A DNA stretch of 32,633 nt from Deltaproteobacteria bacterium (GTDB taxonomy: Bacteria; Desulfobacterota; Desulfarculia; Adiutricales; Adiutricaceae). Both the position numbers and the translations under genes were made by a program. The stretch is taken from NCBI GenBank assembly GCA_031278225.1, contig JAITKT010000085.1:1-32633 (forward strand). The letters are read 5' to 3'. This document shows, one piece after another, positions 15,758 to 26,596 of this stretch. The notes below the pieces were generated by a model. It was not told the origin of the DNA. It made no database searches and worked only from the letters and a program-made list of their open reading frames with translations. Numbering within the stretch: position 1 is the first letter of the stretch; every line of letters starts with the position of its first letter.

Positions 15758-17353
15758 TCACCACTCCGGTATTTGAAATCCGAAAGCCGAAAAAATTTCT
15801 TTTTGATCCGGCGTGAGAGGCGTGGATATCGTATCTCCCTTTATGCGCATTATTTGACATCCTTTCAATATCATCAACAAATCCCACACATTCCATTTCT
15901 CGCGCAGACCGGTTTTTGTCATGACATTGTCAATTTCCGCAATCAAAATAAGAGATATGAAAGAAACAAACCTTGTGTTATTCATGAAAGTTTTGTTTGG
16001 CTGTTTATTGGTTTCGGGGCCAATAAAATATTCTGACCTTTCCAATGCTTCTTCCATGACGCGTTTGGAGCGGTATGTTCGCAGAGCCTCTTTGGGGTCG
16101 CGAATGAAATTGCCGACGGACACCATCCAACCCCAACCCGAGTCGGCCAGATTTTTCTTCATGACGTCTTCTTTTATTTTAACCGTTAAACCGGATTTGT
16201 TTCCGGATGTTTTATTGATTGTCAAATACTTCTTAATCTCGGGATAGTGTCTTTCGTCGCATTGACCCGATAATACCATGTCTTTTAAGAGAGAAGCGCT
16301 TGCGTGAAATTTGTTCCACAGACCACGCGTCAAATCGGCGTTATAAAAAATATGCGCGTGAATTTCATGCTTGTTGTTCCACAACTTGTTTAAGGTAACG
16401 GCGTAAAGCCCGCCGTTGCCGATGGCCATGGCGTTTTCGGGCGGATCGATGCCGTTTTTTTCGTTTTTCACCAAATCTTTGGCGAATTTCATCGTGAGCG
16501 GAATCGGAATCATAAATCTCGTTTTGTCCGCGTCCTTCAACAACGAGTCAATGTTTGTTTTGTTCGCGAAGCCTTTGTCCGGGATGATTGCCATGTTTGA
16601 CGACTTATGGCCCAATTGGGCGGCAAGTGAAGTTTTAAGGGCAATCGCGTCATTTGGAGCTCCGTCATATGTCATTTGAAAGACCGGAAGCCTTGACTTT
16701 TCGTCCACGACGAGATAAATGTTTTCTTTGGGCCGTTTTTCGTCATCTTCGCCATACATCAGAGGAATTATTCCCAGGAATTCCGAATAAGACGAATCCG
16801 CGGTCATGTCAAGCGCCAAGAGTTCGCTCGACGATATTTTTTTCGCCCATTTTTCGTAAAATGAGATTGTGTCGCGCTCGGTGAAGGACATAAGGAATTT
16901 TTTAATCGTTCGCGAGGAAAGACCCTCGGCGTCAACACAGGTATTGGCATTCAACCAAAAATCGAAGAGCGCCATCGGCTCCGCGGTCGCCGCGACATAA
17001 CAGGCCAAAGCCATTATCCGTTCGCGCAAACGGGGCAGACATGATTTCAGAGTCTCCGAGAGGCCGATGGAATCGGCGATATTGTTCAGAAAATAATTCA
17101 CACCGTATGTTTTGGTGGTCGCGTTTCTCACGTCCTCGACGCCATAACGCGTTTCTTCGTTTGAATCCTCTTGTTTTTCGGCTCGCCCCGAACGTTCAAA
17201 GTATTCCCGATGGAAAACTTCCTGTCCGGTTTTGGGATCCACGCGTCCCACGCGTCTGCGGACATTTACGGTTTTTCCGTTTTCATCGAGATACGATGTC
17301 AATTCGTACAAATAAGTGTGTTTTCCCGATTTGCGTTTCACGACGCGCGTCAT
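15758..17353 (-). CDS. IS1634/IS4-type DDE transposase
   Basis: 531 residues, uninterrupted. It begins with the basic strand-rich N-terminus usual for IS1634-type proteins (KSGKHTYLYELTSYLDENGK...RRRVGRVDPKTG), then a DDE core with the first Asp in LALDMTADSSYS, the second in IIPDKGFANKTN, and the Y-x-x-x-R-x-x-x-E-E helix YRSKRVMEEALERS carrying the third acid. ATG start with GGGGAG about 9 nt upstream. G+C (about 40-45%) is between that of the ISAzo13 element and the host. It should move the element by cut-and-paste. Terminal inverted repeats were not found by eye, so element ends are open. Confidence 0.9.
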   Translation of the reverse strand: MTRVVKRKSGKHTYLYELTSYLDENGKTVNVRRRVGRVDPKTGQEVFHREYFERSGRAEKQEDSNEETRYGVEDVRNATTKTYGVNYFLNNIADSIGLSETLKSCLPRLRERIMALACYVAATAEPMALFDFWLNANTCVDAEGLSSRTIKKFLMSFTERDTISFYEKWAKKISSSELLALDMTADSSYSEFLGIIPLMYGEDDEKRPKENIYLVVDEKSRLPVFQMTYDGAPNDAIALKTSLAAQLGHKSSNMAIIPDKGFANKTNIDSLLKDADKTRFMIPIPLTMKFAKDLVKNEKNGIDPPENAMAIGNGGLYAVTLNKLWNNKHEIHAHIFYNADLTRGLWNKFHASASLLKDMVLSGQCDERHYPEIKKYLTINKTSGNKSGLTVKIKEDVMKKNLADSGWGWMVSVGNFIRDPKEALRTYRSKRVMEEALERSEYFIGPETNKQPNKTFMNNTRFVSFISLILIAEIDNVMTKTGLREKWNVWDLLMILKGCQIMRIKGDTISTPLTPDQKEIFSAFGFQIPEW

Positions 17354-17672
17354 CGGTCAATTCTCCCCAAACGGTCATCGTCAGGACGATCGTTTCGAAG
17401 TTCGTCCCGGGATTGAAGCGATGGTTATCCCGTCGGGACGCGGTCACGCGCGGACGGGGGTTTCCGGTCCCGGGCACCGTTTTGGCCGGGGCGGTTCCAA
17501 AGCGGGATCGGGGCGTTTTCTTTTTCGGGTCAAATTTCGTTTCGCGATCCCGCGCGCCCCGCGAAGCCCGGGAAAGAACGGGGACCGCTCCGGAAACGAT
17601 TTCGGCCCGGATTCGCGCCGGAGACCGGACGGCCCGGTGCCCGATCCCCGAAGATCCGAGGCGGCCCGGCCG
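17354..17672. other. spacer upstream of the IS1634-type transposase
   Basis: No gene seen. Host-like GC-rich sequence. ATCGTC and GACGAT around a 2-nt centre (near 17373-17386) form a small inverted repeat in the presumed transposase leader; whether it is part of the element's end is unclear. Confidence 0.45.
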
Positions 17673-18590
17673 CTATTTCGTTTTTTTTCCCGTCACGTAC
17701 CAGAGGGACAGGTTAAAGGACATCTGGGTCGCCGCGATCAGGGACAAGGACACCTTGAGGGCGACCATGAGGTCCTGATCCCGCATGGAAAGTTCCCATT
17801 CGTTTTTTATGTCGGCCGCCGCCTCGCGGATCGAGGACTCGGGCAGGGTGGCCAGGAGGAAAAACATGTTCGCGAGGCTTTGGACGTTGTTCAGATACAG
17901 AAGTTCCATTCTGGCCTGATAGTGAATGTCCCGCCTCGACGCTATGATTTCGGCCCTGTTCAGGAGGTCTTCCACGATGTCGTCGAGTTCCGAGGCGCTC
18001 GAGACGGCGACGGTTTTGATTACCAGGGGGAAAAGGGCGACAAGGCGGTTGGACCAAAAAACCTTGGTCTCGGCGAGTTGGGCGGGCTCCGCGATGGCTT
18101 TGGTGGAGTCCACCCCGTGCAGGGTCATGAGGGACTGGAACTCGGTCAGGACTTCGTTGTTCTGACGGCGATCGGCCAAGATCACCGTGAGCCTCGTCAG
18201 GGACTCGTCGCAGAAACGCATGGCGTAGATGGCCTTGTGGTCCCAGGTGAGGTTTTTGTCCTTCCAGATTTTCTCCACCTCGGTTTGTTTCAGTTCGAAC
18301 CGGTCCCCGTAGCGTTCCGGCTCCAAGGCCGAGACCGCGGCCGCGAGGGTCAGGCTCATGGTTTTCCAGGAATTGGCCTGTCGGACCGATTGGGGCGCTT
18401 CCTTTTCCCCGAGCACGGAAGACTCGAAATCGTCCTTGAGGGCGGCCAGCCGCACCTCCAGACCCGCCAGATCCACGTCCGGTTCCAGGAGCCGGGCTTC
18501 CGCGGGACCCGCCAAGATTGTCAGACATAAGGCCAGAAAAAAAAGACCGGCGGGGACGGCGGATCTTTTCGGCCTCGCGATGAATGTCAA
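17673..18590 (-). CDS. exported protein of unknown function
   Basis: 305 residues that I do not recognise. The N-terminus is a clear signal peptide: basic start (ARPKRS), hydrophobic core (AGLFFLALCLTILAG) and an A-E-A type cleavage site near residue 32. The mature part is predicted by eye to be mostly alpha-helical with regularly spaced Leu and acidic residues; the last 30 residues (MVALKVSLSLIAATQMSFNLSLWYV) are hydrophobic enough to be a membrane-associated helix. TTG start with GAGAG upstream. It lies 76 bp after ahcY on the same strand, separated by a 10-bp G/C hairpin, so co-transcription is possible but not certain. Nothing links it functionally to ahcY. Confidence 0.75.
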   Translation of the reverse strand: MTFIARPKRSAVPAGLFFLALCLTILAGPAEARLLEPDVDLAGLEVRLAALKDDFESSVLGEKEAPQSVRQANSWKTMSLTLAAAVSALEPERYGDRFELKQTEVEKIWKDKNLTWDHKAIYAMRFCDESLTRLTVILADRRQNNEVLTEFQSLMTLHGVDSTKAIAEPAQLAETKVFWSNRLVALFPLVIKTVAVSSASELDDIVEDLLNRAEIIASRRDIHYQARMELLYLNNVQSLANMFFLLATLPESSIREAAADIKNEWELSMRDQDLMVALKVSLSLIAATQMSFNLSLWYVTGKKTK

Positions 18591-18632
18591 AGTGGAATCT
18601 CTCTTTTTCGTGAATGTCGTCCTCGGCGCCGG

Positions 18633-18656
18633 GGCGGGGGGGCCGTCCCCCCCGCC
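18633..18656. other. very stable G/C hairpin after ahcY
   Basis: GGCGGGGGGG (18633-18642), a CCGT loop and the exact complement (18647-18656): a 10-bp all-G/C stem in the ahcY to exported-protein gap. It lacks a T-run on either strand. It could act as a transcript-end stabiliser or imperfect terminator. Confidence 0.55.
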
Positions 18657-18666
18657 GGAAAGCGCG

Positions 18667-20930
<2,264 letters not shown>

Positions 20931-21410
20931 GAAAGGAACGACGCGCCGACGGCGCGGTTTTCACGGGGCGGAAGCGTTTCGAAAGCGGCGAATCTCATCC
21001 GGAACAAGACCGGGGGAACCCTTTTCGAGATTGTCGCGGTCCCGCCCCATTCGAAGGATTACGACACCCGCGCGAAGGAAGCGATGAGGGACCTTGGCGC
21101 CAAGGTCAGGCCGAAACCGGCGAACGCGCTCGGCGCGATTGAGGACGACCTCGTCGCGTCGGGTTGTCCGAATTGGCGCGGCATCGCGCCCGGGCCGATC
21201 CGCGGCTTTTCGGAAGAGTGCGGTTTTTCCGATGAAATCATCGCTCCCTTTTGCCGTCGCGGCTGAGGGGGAGCGGGCCGGAGCGCGAAGGACATCGCCT
21301 GCCCGGCGCCGAAGGCGAAGGTCCCGGAGCCTCTCGCGCCGAAAATCGGGAGGGGGCGCCTCCCCCGGAAAGGAAATCGACGCGCGGCTCCCGAGGATCG
21401 GGGCGATCCG
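20931..21410 (+). pseudogene. decayed flavodoxin-like gene
   Basis: The plus-strand frame after a TGA at 20928 reads FSRGGSVSKAANLIRNKTGGTLFEI, then PPHSKDYDTRAKEAMRD, CPNWRGIAPGPIRGF and GFSDEIIAPFC, which is the order of a single-domain flavodoxin: FMN phosphate loop (normally SRTGNT), the KTGG-LFEI strand, the (Y/C)PNWWG loop and the strand ending in PFC. An in-frame TGA (21264-21266) interrupts it right after PFCRRG; the same frame then resumes with GRSAKDIACPAPKAKV, as in intact flavodoxins, and a later shift is needed to reach KEIDARLPRIG. There is no start codon, the FMN loop is altered (SRGGSV), and the conserved WW is now WR. It is clearly inactive. It runs convergently into the end of ptsI. 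Confidence 0.75.
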
Positions 21411-21473
21411 GCAATCCGCCGTTTTGACCGCCCCCCTCCTTCTTTTCCCGCCGCTTTTCGGGCCCCGGTTTCC

Positions 21474-23249
21474 CTATTTCGTCGTCGGCGGTTCCGCCTC
21501 CGCCTCCGGCAACGCGCATATGGGGGGGGACTCGGGCTTTTCCGGGTGTGTTATTTTCCGGACGGCCTCCACCGTGTCGGCCTTCAGGGCGGCTTCCGCT
21601 ATCTTCAGGGCGCACTTGTAGTCCGCGTTGCGGATGATCTTTTTCACGACCGGGACCGATATGGAGCTCATGCTGAACTCGTCGAGGCCCAGACCCAGGA
21701 GCAGCAAAACCGCGCTCTCGTCCCCGGCCAGCTCCCCGCACATGCTGGTCCATTTCCCGGCCTTGTGGGCGGCGTCTATCACCTTCTTTATCGCGCGGAG
21801 CACGGCGGGATGGAAGGGGTTGTAGAGATGGGCTATGTTCTTGTTGGTTCTGTCGACCGCCAGAATGTACTGGGTGAGGTCGTTGGTGCCGATGCTGAAG
21901 AAGTCCACCTCGTTCGCGAACTCCTCGGCCATCAGGACCGCGGCCGGGGTCTCGACCATCATTCCGACCTTTATCGACTTGTCGAAATCGATTTTGGCCT
22001 CCTTCAACTCGTTTTTGCACTCGGCTATGAGGCTCTTGGCCTTTCTGAACTCCTCGAGGCTTATGATCATGGGGAGCATGATCCTCACCTTGCCGAAGGC
22101 GCTGGTCCTTATTATCGCCTTCAACTGGGCCTTGAAGAGATCTTCCTTGTCGAGGCACATGCGCACCGCCCTCCAACCCAGGAAGGGGTTGAGCTCGGGG
22201 GGAAACTTGAAATAGGGGAGGTCTTTGTCCCCGCCTATGTCAAGGGTGCGGATGATTATCCCGTGACCCGCCATTTTGTCGCAGACCGCCTTGTAGGCCG
22301 CGAACTGCTGGTCCTCGGACGGGAAGGCGTTCCATTGCATGTAGAGGAATTCCGTGCGGTAGAGGCCTATGCCCTCGGCCCCGTGCTTCAAGGCGCTTTC
22401 GGCGTCGGCCTCGTTTCCGACGTTCGCGCACAGGCGCACCTCTTTCCCGTCCCTCGTGACGGCCGGGAGCAGCCTCAGGGCCTCGAGCTTCTCCCGTTCC
22501 CTGACGTAGTCGTCCCTTTTCGCGATGTACTCGAGGAGGAGGTCCTCGGAGGGGTCTATCACAATCTCCCCCTCGCGGCCGTCGAAGACCGCGAGCGAAC
22601 CGTCCCTCGCGGCGTCCAGAACGCCCACGGCCCCCACCACCGCGGGGATCTCGAGGCTTCTGGCCATGATGGAGGTGTGGGAGGTGCGGCCCCCGGCGTC
22701 GGTGATGAATCCGCTGACGTTGTCGAGGTCCATCATGGCGGTGTCCGAGGGCATGAGGTCCTTGGCGATTATCACGCTGGACGGGGGAAGGGCGCTTAAG
22801 TCAATCACCTTTTTCCCCAGGATGTTTCTCACGACCCGCCGTCCGACGTCCCTCACGTCCGCCGCCCTTTCCTTCAGGTATTCGTTGTCGACCCCCTCGA
22901 ACATGGCGCAGAACTCGTCGAAGGTGGCCTGGACCGCGAACGCGGCGCAAACCCTCCCGTCCTTTATCTTGCTCTTGACGGAGTCCCGGAGCGCCGGGTC
23001 CAGGAGGATGTCCTGATGGGCCTTGAATATCGCGGCCTTTTCTTTCCCGAGCTTGGCGGAGGTCTTTTCCCGCACGAGCTCGAGCTGCCTCAAAGAGATG
23101 GAGGTCGCTTCCTCGAAACTCTTCAGGGCGTCCTTGACGTCCTCTTCGGCTATTTCGATTCTGTCGACCGTTATGATTTCTTCCCTGATGACCAGGGCCT
23201 TGCCTATGGCGATTCCGGGGGATGCTCCCGTTCCTTTGAGCGCGGGCAT
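21474..23249 (-). CDS. ptsI: PTS enzyme I (phosphoenolpyruvate-protein phosphotransferase)
   Basis: 591 residues. It takes phosphate from phosphoenolpyruvate and passes it to HPr. The N-terminal HPr-binding and phosphohistidine domains carry GGRTSHTSIMAR with the active His191; the C-terminal PEP-binding TIM barrel shows IGLYRTEFLYM, DIGGDKDLPYF, NPFLGWRAVRMCL, VGMMVETPAAV, FFSIGTNDLTQY and the active-site Cys in SMCGELAGD. An extra Pro/Glu-rich tail follows the barrel. ATG start with AGGAG 7 nt upstream; this ribosome site overlaps the stop of ptsH (TAG-GAG), so the two are tightly coupled. It is the last gene of the gat operon. No terminator could be recognised between it and the convergent flavodoxin remnant. 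Confidence 0.97.
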   Translation of the reverse strand: MPALKGTGASPGIAIGKALVIREEIITVDRIEIAEEDVKDALKSFEEATSISLRQLELVREKTSAKLGKEKAAIFKAHQDILLDPALRDSVKSKIKDGRVCAAFAVQATFDEFCAMFEGVDNEYLKERAADVRDVGRRVVRNILGKKVIDLSALPPSSVIIAKDLMPSDTAMMDLDNVSGFITDAGGRTSHTSIMARSLEIPAVVGAVGVLDAARDGSLAVFDGREGEIVIDPSEDLLLEYIAKRDDYVREREKLEALRLLPAVTRDGKEVRLCANVGNEADAESALKHGAEGIGLYRTEFLYMQWNAFPSEDQQFAAYKAVCDKMAGHGIIIRTLDIGGDKDLPYFKFPPELNPFLGWRAVRMCLDKEDLFKAQLKAIIRTSAFGKVRIMLPMIISLEEFRKAKSLIAECKNELKEAKIDFDKSIKVGMMVETPAAVLMAEEFANEVDFFSIGTNDLTQYILAVDRTNKNIAHLYNPFHPAVLRAIKKVIDAAHKAGKWTSMCGELAGDESAVLLLLGLGLDEFSMSSISVPVVKKIIRNADYKCALKIAEAALKADTVEAVRKITHPEKPESPPICALPEAEAEPPTTK

Positions 23250-23259
23250 GTTTTGGCTC

Positions 23260-23523
23260 CTAGTCTTTCAGTTCTTTCAGGAATCGAATCAATTCGGAGA
23301 GGACGTCCTCTTCGGCGCCGCCTTCGACCTTCACGGTGATCTCCGACCCGGGGCCCACGCCCAGGGTCAGAAGATGGAGAATGCTCTTGCCGTTCACCTC
23401 TTTTCCGCCGTGGGTCACGGTGATGTTCGATTCCTTGAACTTGTTGGCGAGAGCTATGAATTCGGACGCGGGACGCGCGTGCAGTCCCGACGCGTTTTGA
23501 ACCGTCATGTTCGACTCGATCAT
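23260..23523 (-). CDS. ptsH: PTS phosphocarrier protein HPr
   Basis: 87 residues, standard HPr length. Active-site His15 sits in ASGLHARPAS; it receives phosphate from EI and hands it to EIIA proteins, here most simply GatA and the EIIA-like domain of the neighbouring regulator. The regulatory-serine region NGKSILHLLTLG keeps a Ser (residue 47) at the position phosphorylated by HPr kinase in many bacteria; no hprK is in this window. ATG start, TAGGAG about 9 nt upstream. The 94-nt gap from the preceding regulator gene contains a GCGGG-TTT-CCCGC hairpin. Confidence 0.96.
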   Translation of the reverse strand: MIESNMTVQNASGLHARPASEFIALANKFKESNITVTHGGKEVNGKSILHLLTLGVGPGSEITVKVEGGAEEDVLSELIRFLKELKD

Positions 23524-23617
23524 TTGTGTTGCTCCTAAGCGGGAAACCCGCGAAAAACCTTTTGGCGCCCCTTGGAGTCGCGGATCCGTCGGACGCCTTC
23601 GATGATAAAAAAGCCCG

Positions 23618-25690
23618 TCAGCCCTCCATGCTTTCCTCGTAATCCCTGATGAGAGCGTGGGCCTCCTCGCTCGTTTTGACCTTTCTCAGCTCGTCCTTGA
23701 AATCGTCAAGGCGCAGGATGTTCACGAGATTGAAAAAGGCCCTCATGTGGGTTTCCTCGTCAATGGCGCTGAATGAGCAGACGAGATCCACCGGCTCGTC
23801 CGACGTCTCGTCGTATGACACCCCCTCGGTGAGTCTTATGAGAGCCATGCCGACCTGGAGCGCCCCTTCGCTTATCGCCGCGTGGGGCAGGGCGAATCCC
23901 TTGGATATGACGACGTAGGGACCGTTTTCCCTGATGTTGTCTATCATCGCGGAAATGTATCGGCTCTCCACCCGGTTTTTGTCCAGAAGCATCTGGCCGG
24001 ATTTTCTCACCGTGTCTTCCCAATCCTCGCAGCGGACGTCCAAACGGATGAATTCCGGGGAGAGAAGGTCGGAAAGTTTGGGGGACAAAGAATGTTTGTT
24101 GTCCTTGACTCCCAACATTTCCTCCAGGACGAGATTTATGTCGGAAAGCAGATCCCTTCCGTCCCGGGGGAGGTATTTCGTCACCAACGGCGTTATTTTT
24201 TGGATTATTTCCTTTCCGCCGATTAAAGATCGCCTTTTTTTGACCGCTATCTTCTTTTTGATTCTCAGGGAATCCGCCTTCTCGGAGATTTTTTGGAAGT
24301 CCTCGTCGGACAAAAAGGGCGAAACGAGCACGGATTCCGCTTCCGCGTCCAGTATGGGAACGGTGGTGATGATGAGATCGATGTCCTCTTTTTTGAGGTT
24401 TTTGGCCTCGTGCTCGAAAATCACCGCGCGGACGTCATAGGTCGAATATTTTCTGAGCTTGGCGTGAAGCAGTTTGGAAGTGCAGATTCCCCCGTGGCAG
24501 ACGAGAGCCACCCTCAAGGGCGCGACGTTTTGTTTCGCCCGTTCCATGGCCGCGCAGACGTGGATGGTTATGTAGGTGAGCTCCATGTCCAGGGCGTCGG
24601 GGTTTATGAAGTCCCCGAAGACCCCGACGTTCGCCTTGACCGCCTCGTGGACCTCTTTGTTTTTGTTCAGGATGTCCTGGGCTTCCGGGATCTTGGGCAT
24701 GAAGGAGTTTTTGTTGGACGCCACGGAACTCACGTGGGCGCAGAGGTGCCCGTGGAAGTCGTAATCCTCGAGGAGATCGATTTTCAGGGCTTTCGAGACG
24801 TTTTCTATGAATTTGCTCGTGAGAAGCTGAATCTTCAAGGCGTCTTTGTTTTGGGTTTTTCCTCCGGCGTATTTGCAGGTCTCCAAAATTTCGGCCAAAA
24901 AACGTTCTTCGTCGTCGTTGGGAACAAACCCGCGATGACGGCTCAGGGCGAGGACTATGTCCCTCGCGAGGGCCGCCTTGTGCCCCGCGACTGGCGGCCG
25001 CGGCTCCATCGGAAAACCGTTCGCGATTCTCCCGACCATGACGTTCAAATACAAACTCACGTAGGAGAGGGACTCGTCGGTCAGTCTCAACTCCCGAAAC
25101 TTCTCTTCCCCCCGCATGATTTTCAGGATCGTCTCCCGTTCCCCGGGGTCGGCGTCCGCGAAGACGCCCGAGTCGAAACTCGTGATTTCGGCGCCGCGCG
25201 CGGCGGCTATTTTCAAAATGAGTTTTCTCGCGTCGCTTTCCCGGGCCTCGATTCTCATGCCCTTGTTGGGGTGGGAAATCACCCTGACGCCGTTGGATCT
25301 CAAATAATTTTTAACCCCGTCCAGGTCGTTTATGACGGTTTGTCTCGAAACGCAGAGTTTTTCGGCCATGGTCGAAAGGGTGACGTGCCCGGGGGCGGTG
25401 AGAAGGAGGAGCGAGGTCAGGAGTTTTCGCTCCTCTTTGGAGAGCCTGTAGGTTTGGAAGTCCTTTTTGTCGAGGTGAAGCGCGACTTCCCGGAAATCGT
25501 CCCCGGCGACCACGCGGCCGGCCTTCCCGATCGCGGTTTCGGAAAGGCCCCTGGATTTCAAAAAATCGTTTATCTCCGCCAAATCGTTTCGGATGGTGCG
25601 CTCGGAAACGGCGTGTTTTTCCGCGAGCGACGCGATGGTCTCGTGTCCCCTCAAAAGATCCCGGGTTATCGAAACGGTTCTTTTCTTCAA
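23618..25690 (-). CDS. PRD-containing transcriptional activator with EIIB- and EIIA-like domains (LicR/MtlR type)
   Basis: 690 residues. Domains in order: winged HTH (about 1-55), second HTH (about 80-140: TMAEKLCVSRQTVINDLD), PRD1 (about 190-295), PRD2 (about 300-390), EIIB-like domain with Cys398 in VCHGGICTS, and a mannitol/fructose-type EIIA domain with His603 in GFALPHA. In relatives, phosphorylation of PRD, EIIB and EIIA sites by HPr and EII components sets activity, so the protein reports on sugar and PTS flux. By eye PRD2 keeps histidines (DFHGHLCAH; ITIHVCAAMER) whereas PRD1 lacks an obvious one. The N-terminal HTH pair means DNA binding, not the RNA-binding CAT domain of antiterminators. 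TTG start overlaps the gatY stop (TTGA), so translation is coupled. It very likely controls this operon. Confidence 0.9.
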   Translation of the reverse strand: MKKRTVSITRDLLRGHETIASLAEKHAVSERTIRNDLAEINDFLKSRGLSETAIGKAGRVVAGDDFREVALHLDKKDFQTYRLSKEERKLLTSLLLLTAPGHVTLSTMAEKLCVSRQTVINDLDGVKNYLRSNGVRVISHPNKGMRIEARESDARKLILKIAAARGAEITSFDSGVFADADPGERETILKIMRGEEKFRELRLTDESLSYVSLYLNVMVGRIANGFPMEPRPPVAGHKAALARDIVLALSRHRGFVPNDDEERFLAEILETCKYAGGKTQNKDALKIQLLTSKFIENVSKALKIDLLEDYDFHGHLCAHVSSVASNKNSFMPKIPEAQDILNKNKEVHEAVKANVGVFGDFINPDALDMELTYITIHVCAAMERAKQNVAPLRVALVCHGGICTSKLLHAKLRKYSTYDVRAVIFEHEAKNLKKEDIDLIITTVPILDAEAESVLVSPFLSDEDFQKISEKADSLRIKKKIAVKKRRSLIGGKEIIQKITPLVTKYLPRDGRDLLSDINLVLEEMLGVKDNKHSLSPKLSDLLSPEFIRLDVRCEDWEDTVRKSGQMLLDKNRVESRYISAMIDNIRENGPYVVISKGFALPHAAISEGALQVGMALIRLTEGVSYDETSDEPVDLVCSFSAIDEETHMRAFFNLVNILRLDDFKDELRKVKTSEEAHALIRDYEESMEG

Positions 25691-26553
25691 ATGTCCACCC
25701 CGACGTTCGGTTTGACGTTTTCCGGAGGGATTCTTCCCGCGCCGCCGCAATTCGCGATCCGGCTTTCCGCGCGGTTTTTGACCGCCTCCATGGCCACCTT
25801 GAGGTATTTTTTGGGGTCCGTCGTCTTGGGATCCCTCGCGAGACTGTCTTTCACGGCCTGGGTGAATATGACCCGGAGGTCGGTCGCGTAATTCACCTTG
25901 GTGACGCCGTTTTTCACCGCGGCCCTGACCGCGTCGAAGGGAACCCCCGAGGCCCCGTGAAGGACCAGGGGAATTTTCGCTTTGTCCCGAATGGCCGCGA
26001 GACGGGCCAGATCCAATTTCGGTTCCTTTTTGTAAAAGCCGTGAGCCGTGCCCACCGCGACGGCGAGGGAATCCACGCCGGTTTCCCCCGCGAAGGCGGC
26101 CGCCTCCCCCGGGTCCGTGAGGCCGTCCCCGGACAAGCCGGAAAGGTCGTCCTCTTTTCCCCCGATGGCGCCCAGTTCGCCCTCGACGGGGATCCCGCAG
26201 GCCCGGCAAACCCTCACCACGGATTTGGTGAGTCTGACGTTTTCGGCGAAATCCAAGCGGGATCCGTCTATCATGACAGATGTGTAGCCCGCCCGCAAGA
26301 CCCGGACCGCGAGCTCGAAGGAGTCCCCGTGGTCCAGGTGAAGGGCAACCGGGACCCGGACGCCGTCCGCGAGGGATTTGACCATCGCGGCGAAGATTTC
26401 GGGCCCCGCGTGCCGGAGGGTCCCGGGGGTGGTTTGGATTATGACCGGGGCTCTCATGGCCTCCGCCTTTTCGATCGCGGCGATGACCATTTCCATGTTC
26501 TCGACGTTGAAGGCGCAGACCCCGTAGCCCCCGAGGCTTGCCTCAATCAACAT
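25687..26553 (-). CDS. gatY: class II tagatose-1,6-bisphosphate aldolase, catalytic subunit
   Basis: 288 residues from the first ATG (26553). It is the zinc aldolase that cleaves tagatose-1,6-bisphosphate to dihydroxyacetone phosphate and glyceraldehyde-3-phosphate with GatZ as partner. Zinc and catalytic motifs are seen: HLDHGDS, the ELG of VEGELGAIGG, GTAHG and LHGASG; IGGKEDD and NYATDLR are family blocks. The homologous start lies eight codons upstream: E. coli GatY begins with eight residues before the Met of KQML, and here the corresponding codon (26577-26575) is ATC, preceded by GAAAGGA at good distance, whereas the ATG at 26553 has no spaced ribosome site. Either ATC is used as a rare start, or a base error hides an ATG. 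A class II fructose-bisphosphate aldolase is the alternative reading, but the neighbouring gatZ argues against it. Confidence 0.92.
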   Translation of the reverse strand: MLIEASLGGYGVCAFNVENMEMVIAAIEKAEAMRAPVIIQTTPGTLRHAGPEIFAAMVKSLADGVRVPVALHLDHGDSFELAVRVLRAGYTSVMIDGSRLDFAENVRLTKSVVRVCRACGIPVEGELGAIGGKEDDLSGLSGDGLTDPGEAAAFAGETGVDSLAVAVGTAHGFYKKEPKLDLARLAAIRDKAKIPLVLHGASGVPFDAVRAAVKNGVTKVNYATDLRVIFTQAVKDSLARDPKTTDPKKYLKVAMEAVKNRAESRIANCGGAGRIPPENVKPNVGVDI

Positions 26554-26596
26554 CTCTTTGGTTGTCGTTAGAGTGATGGCGACGTCCTTTCGAAGA

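Noticed and set aside
15690-17361. ATTGACCG/CGGTCAAT as terminal inverted repeats of the IS1634-type element
   Set aside because: Only 8 bp, and the right copy directly abuts the transposase start codon, leaving no room for a promoter or ribosome site.
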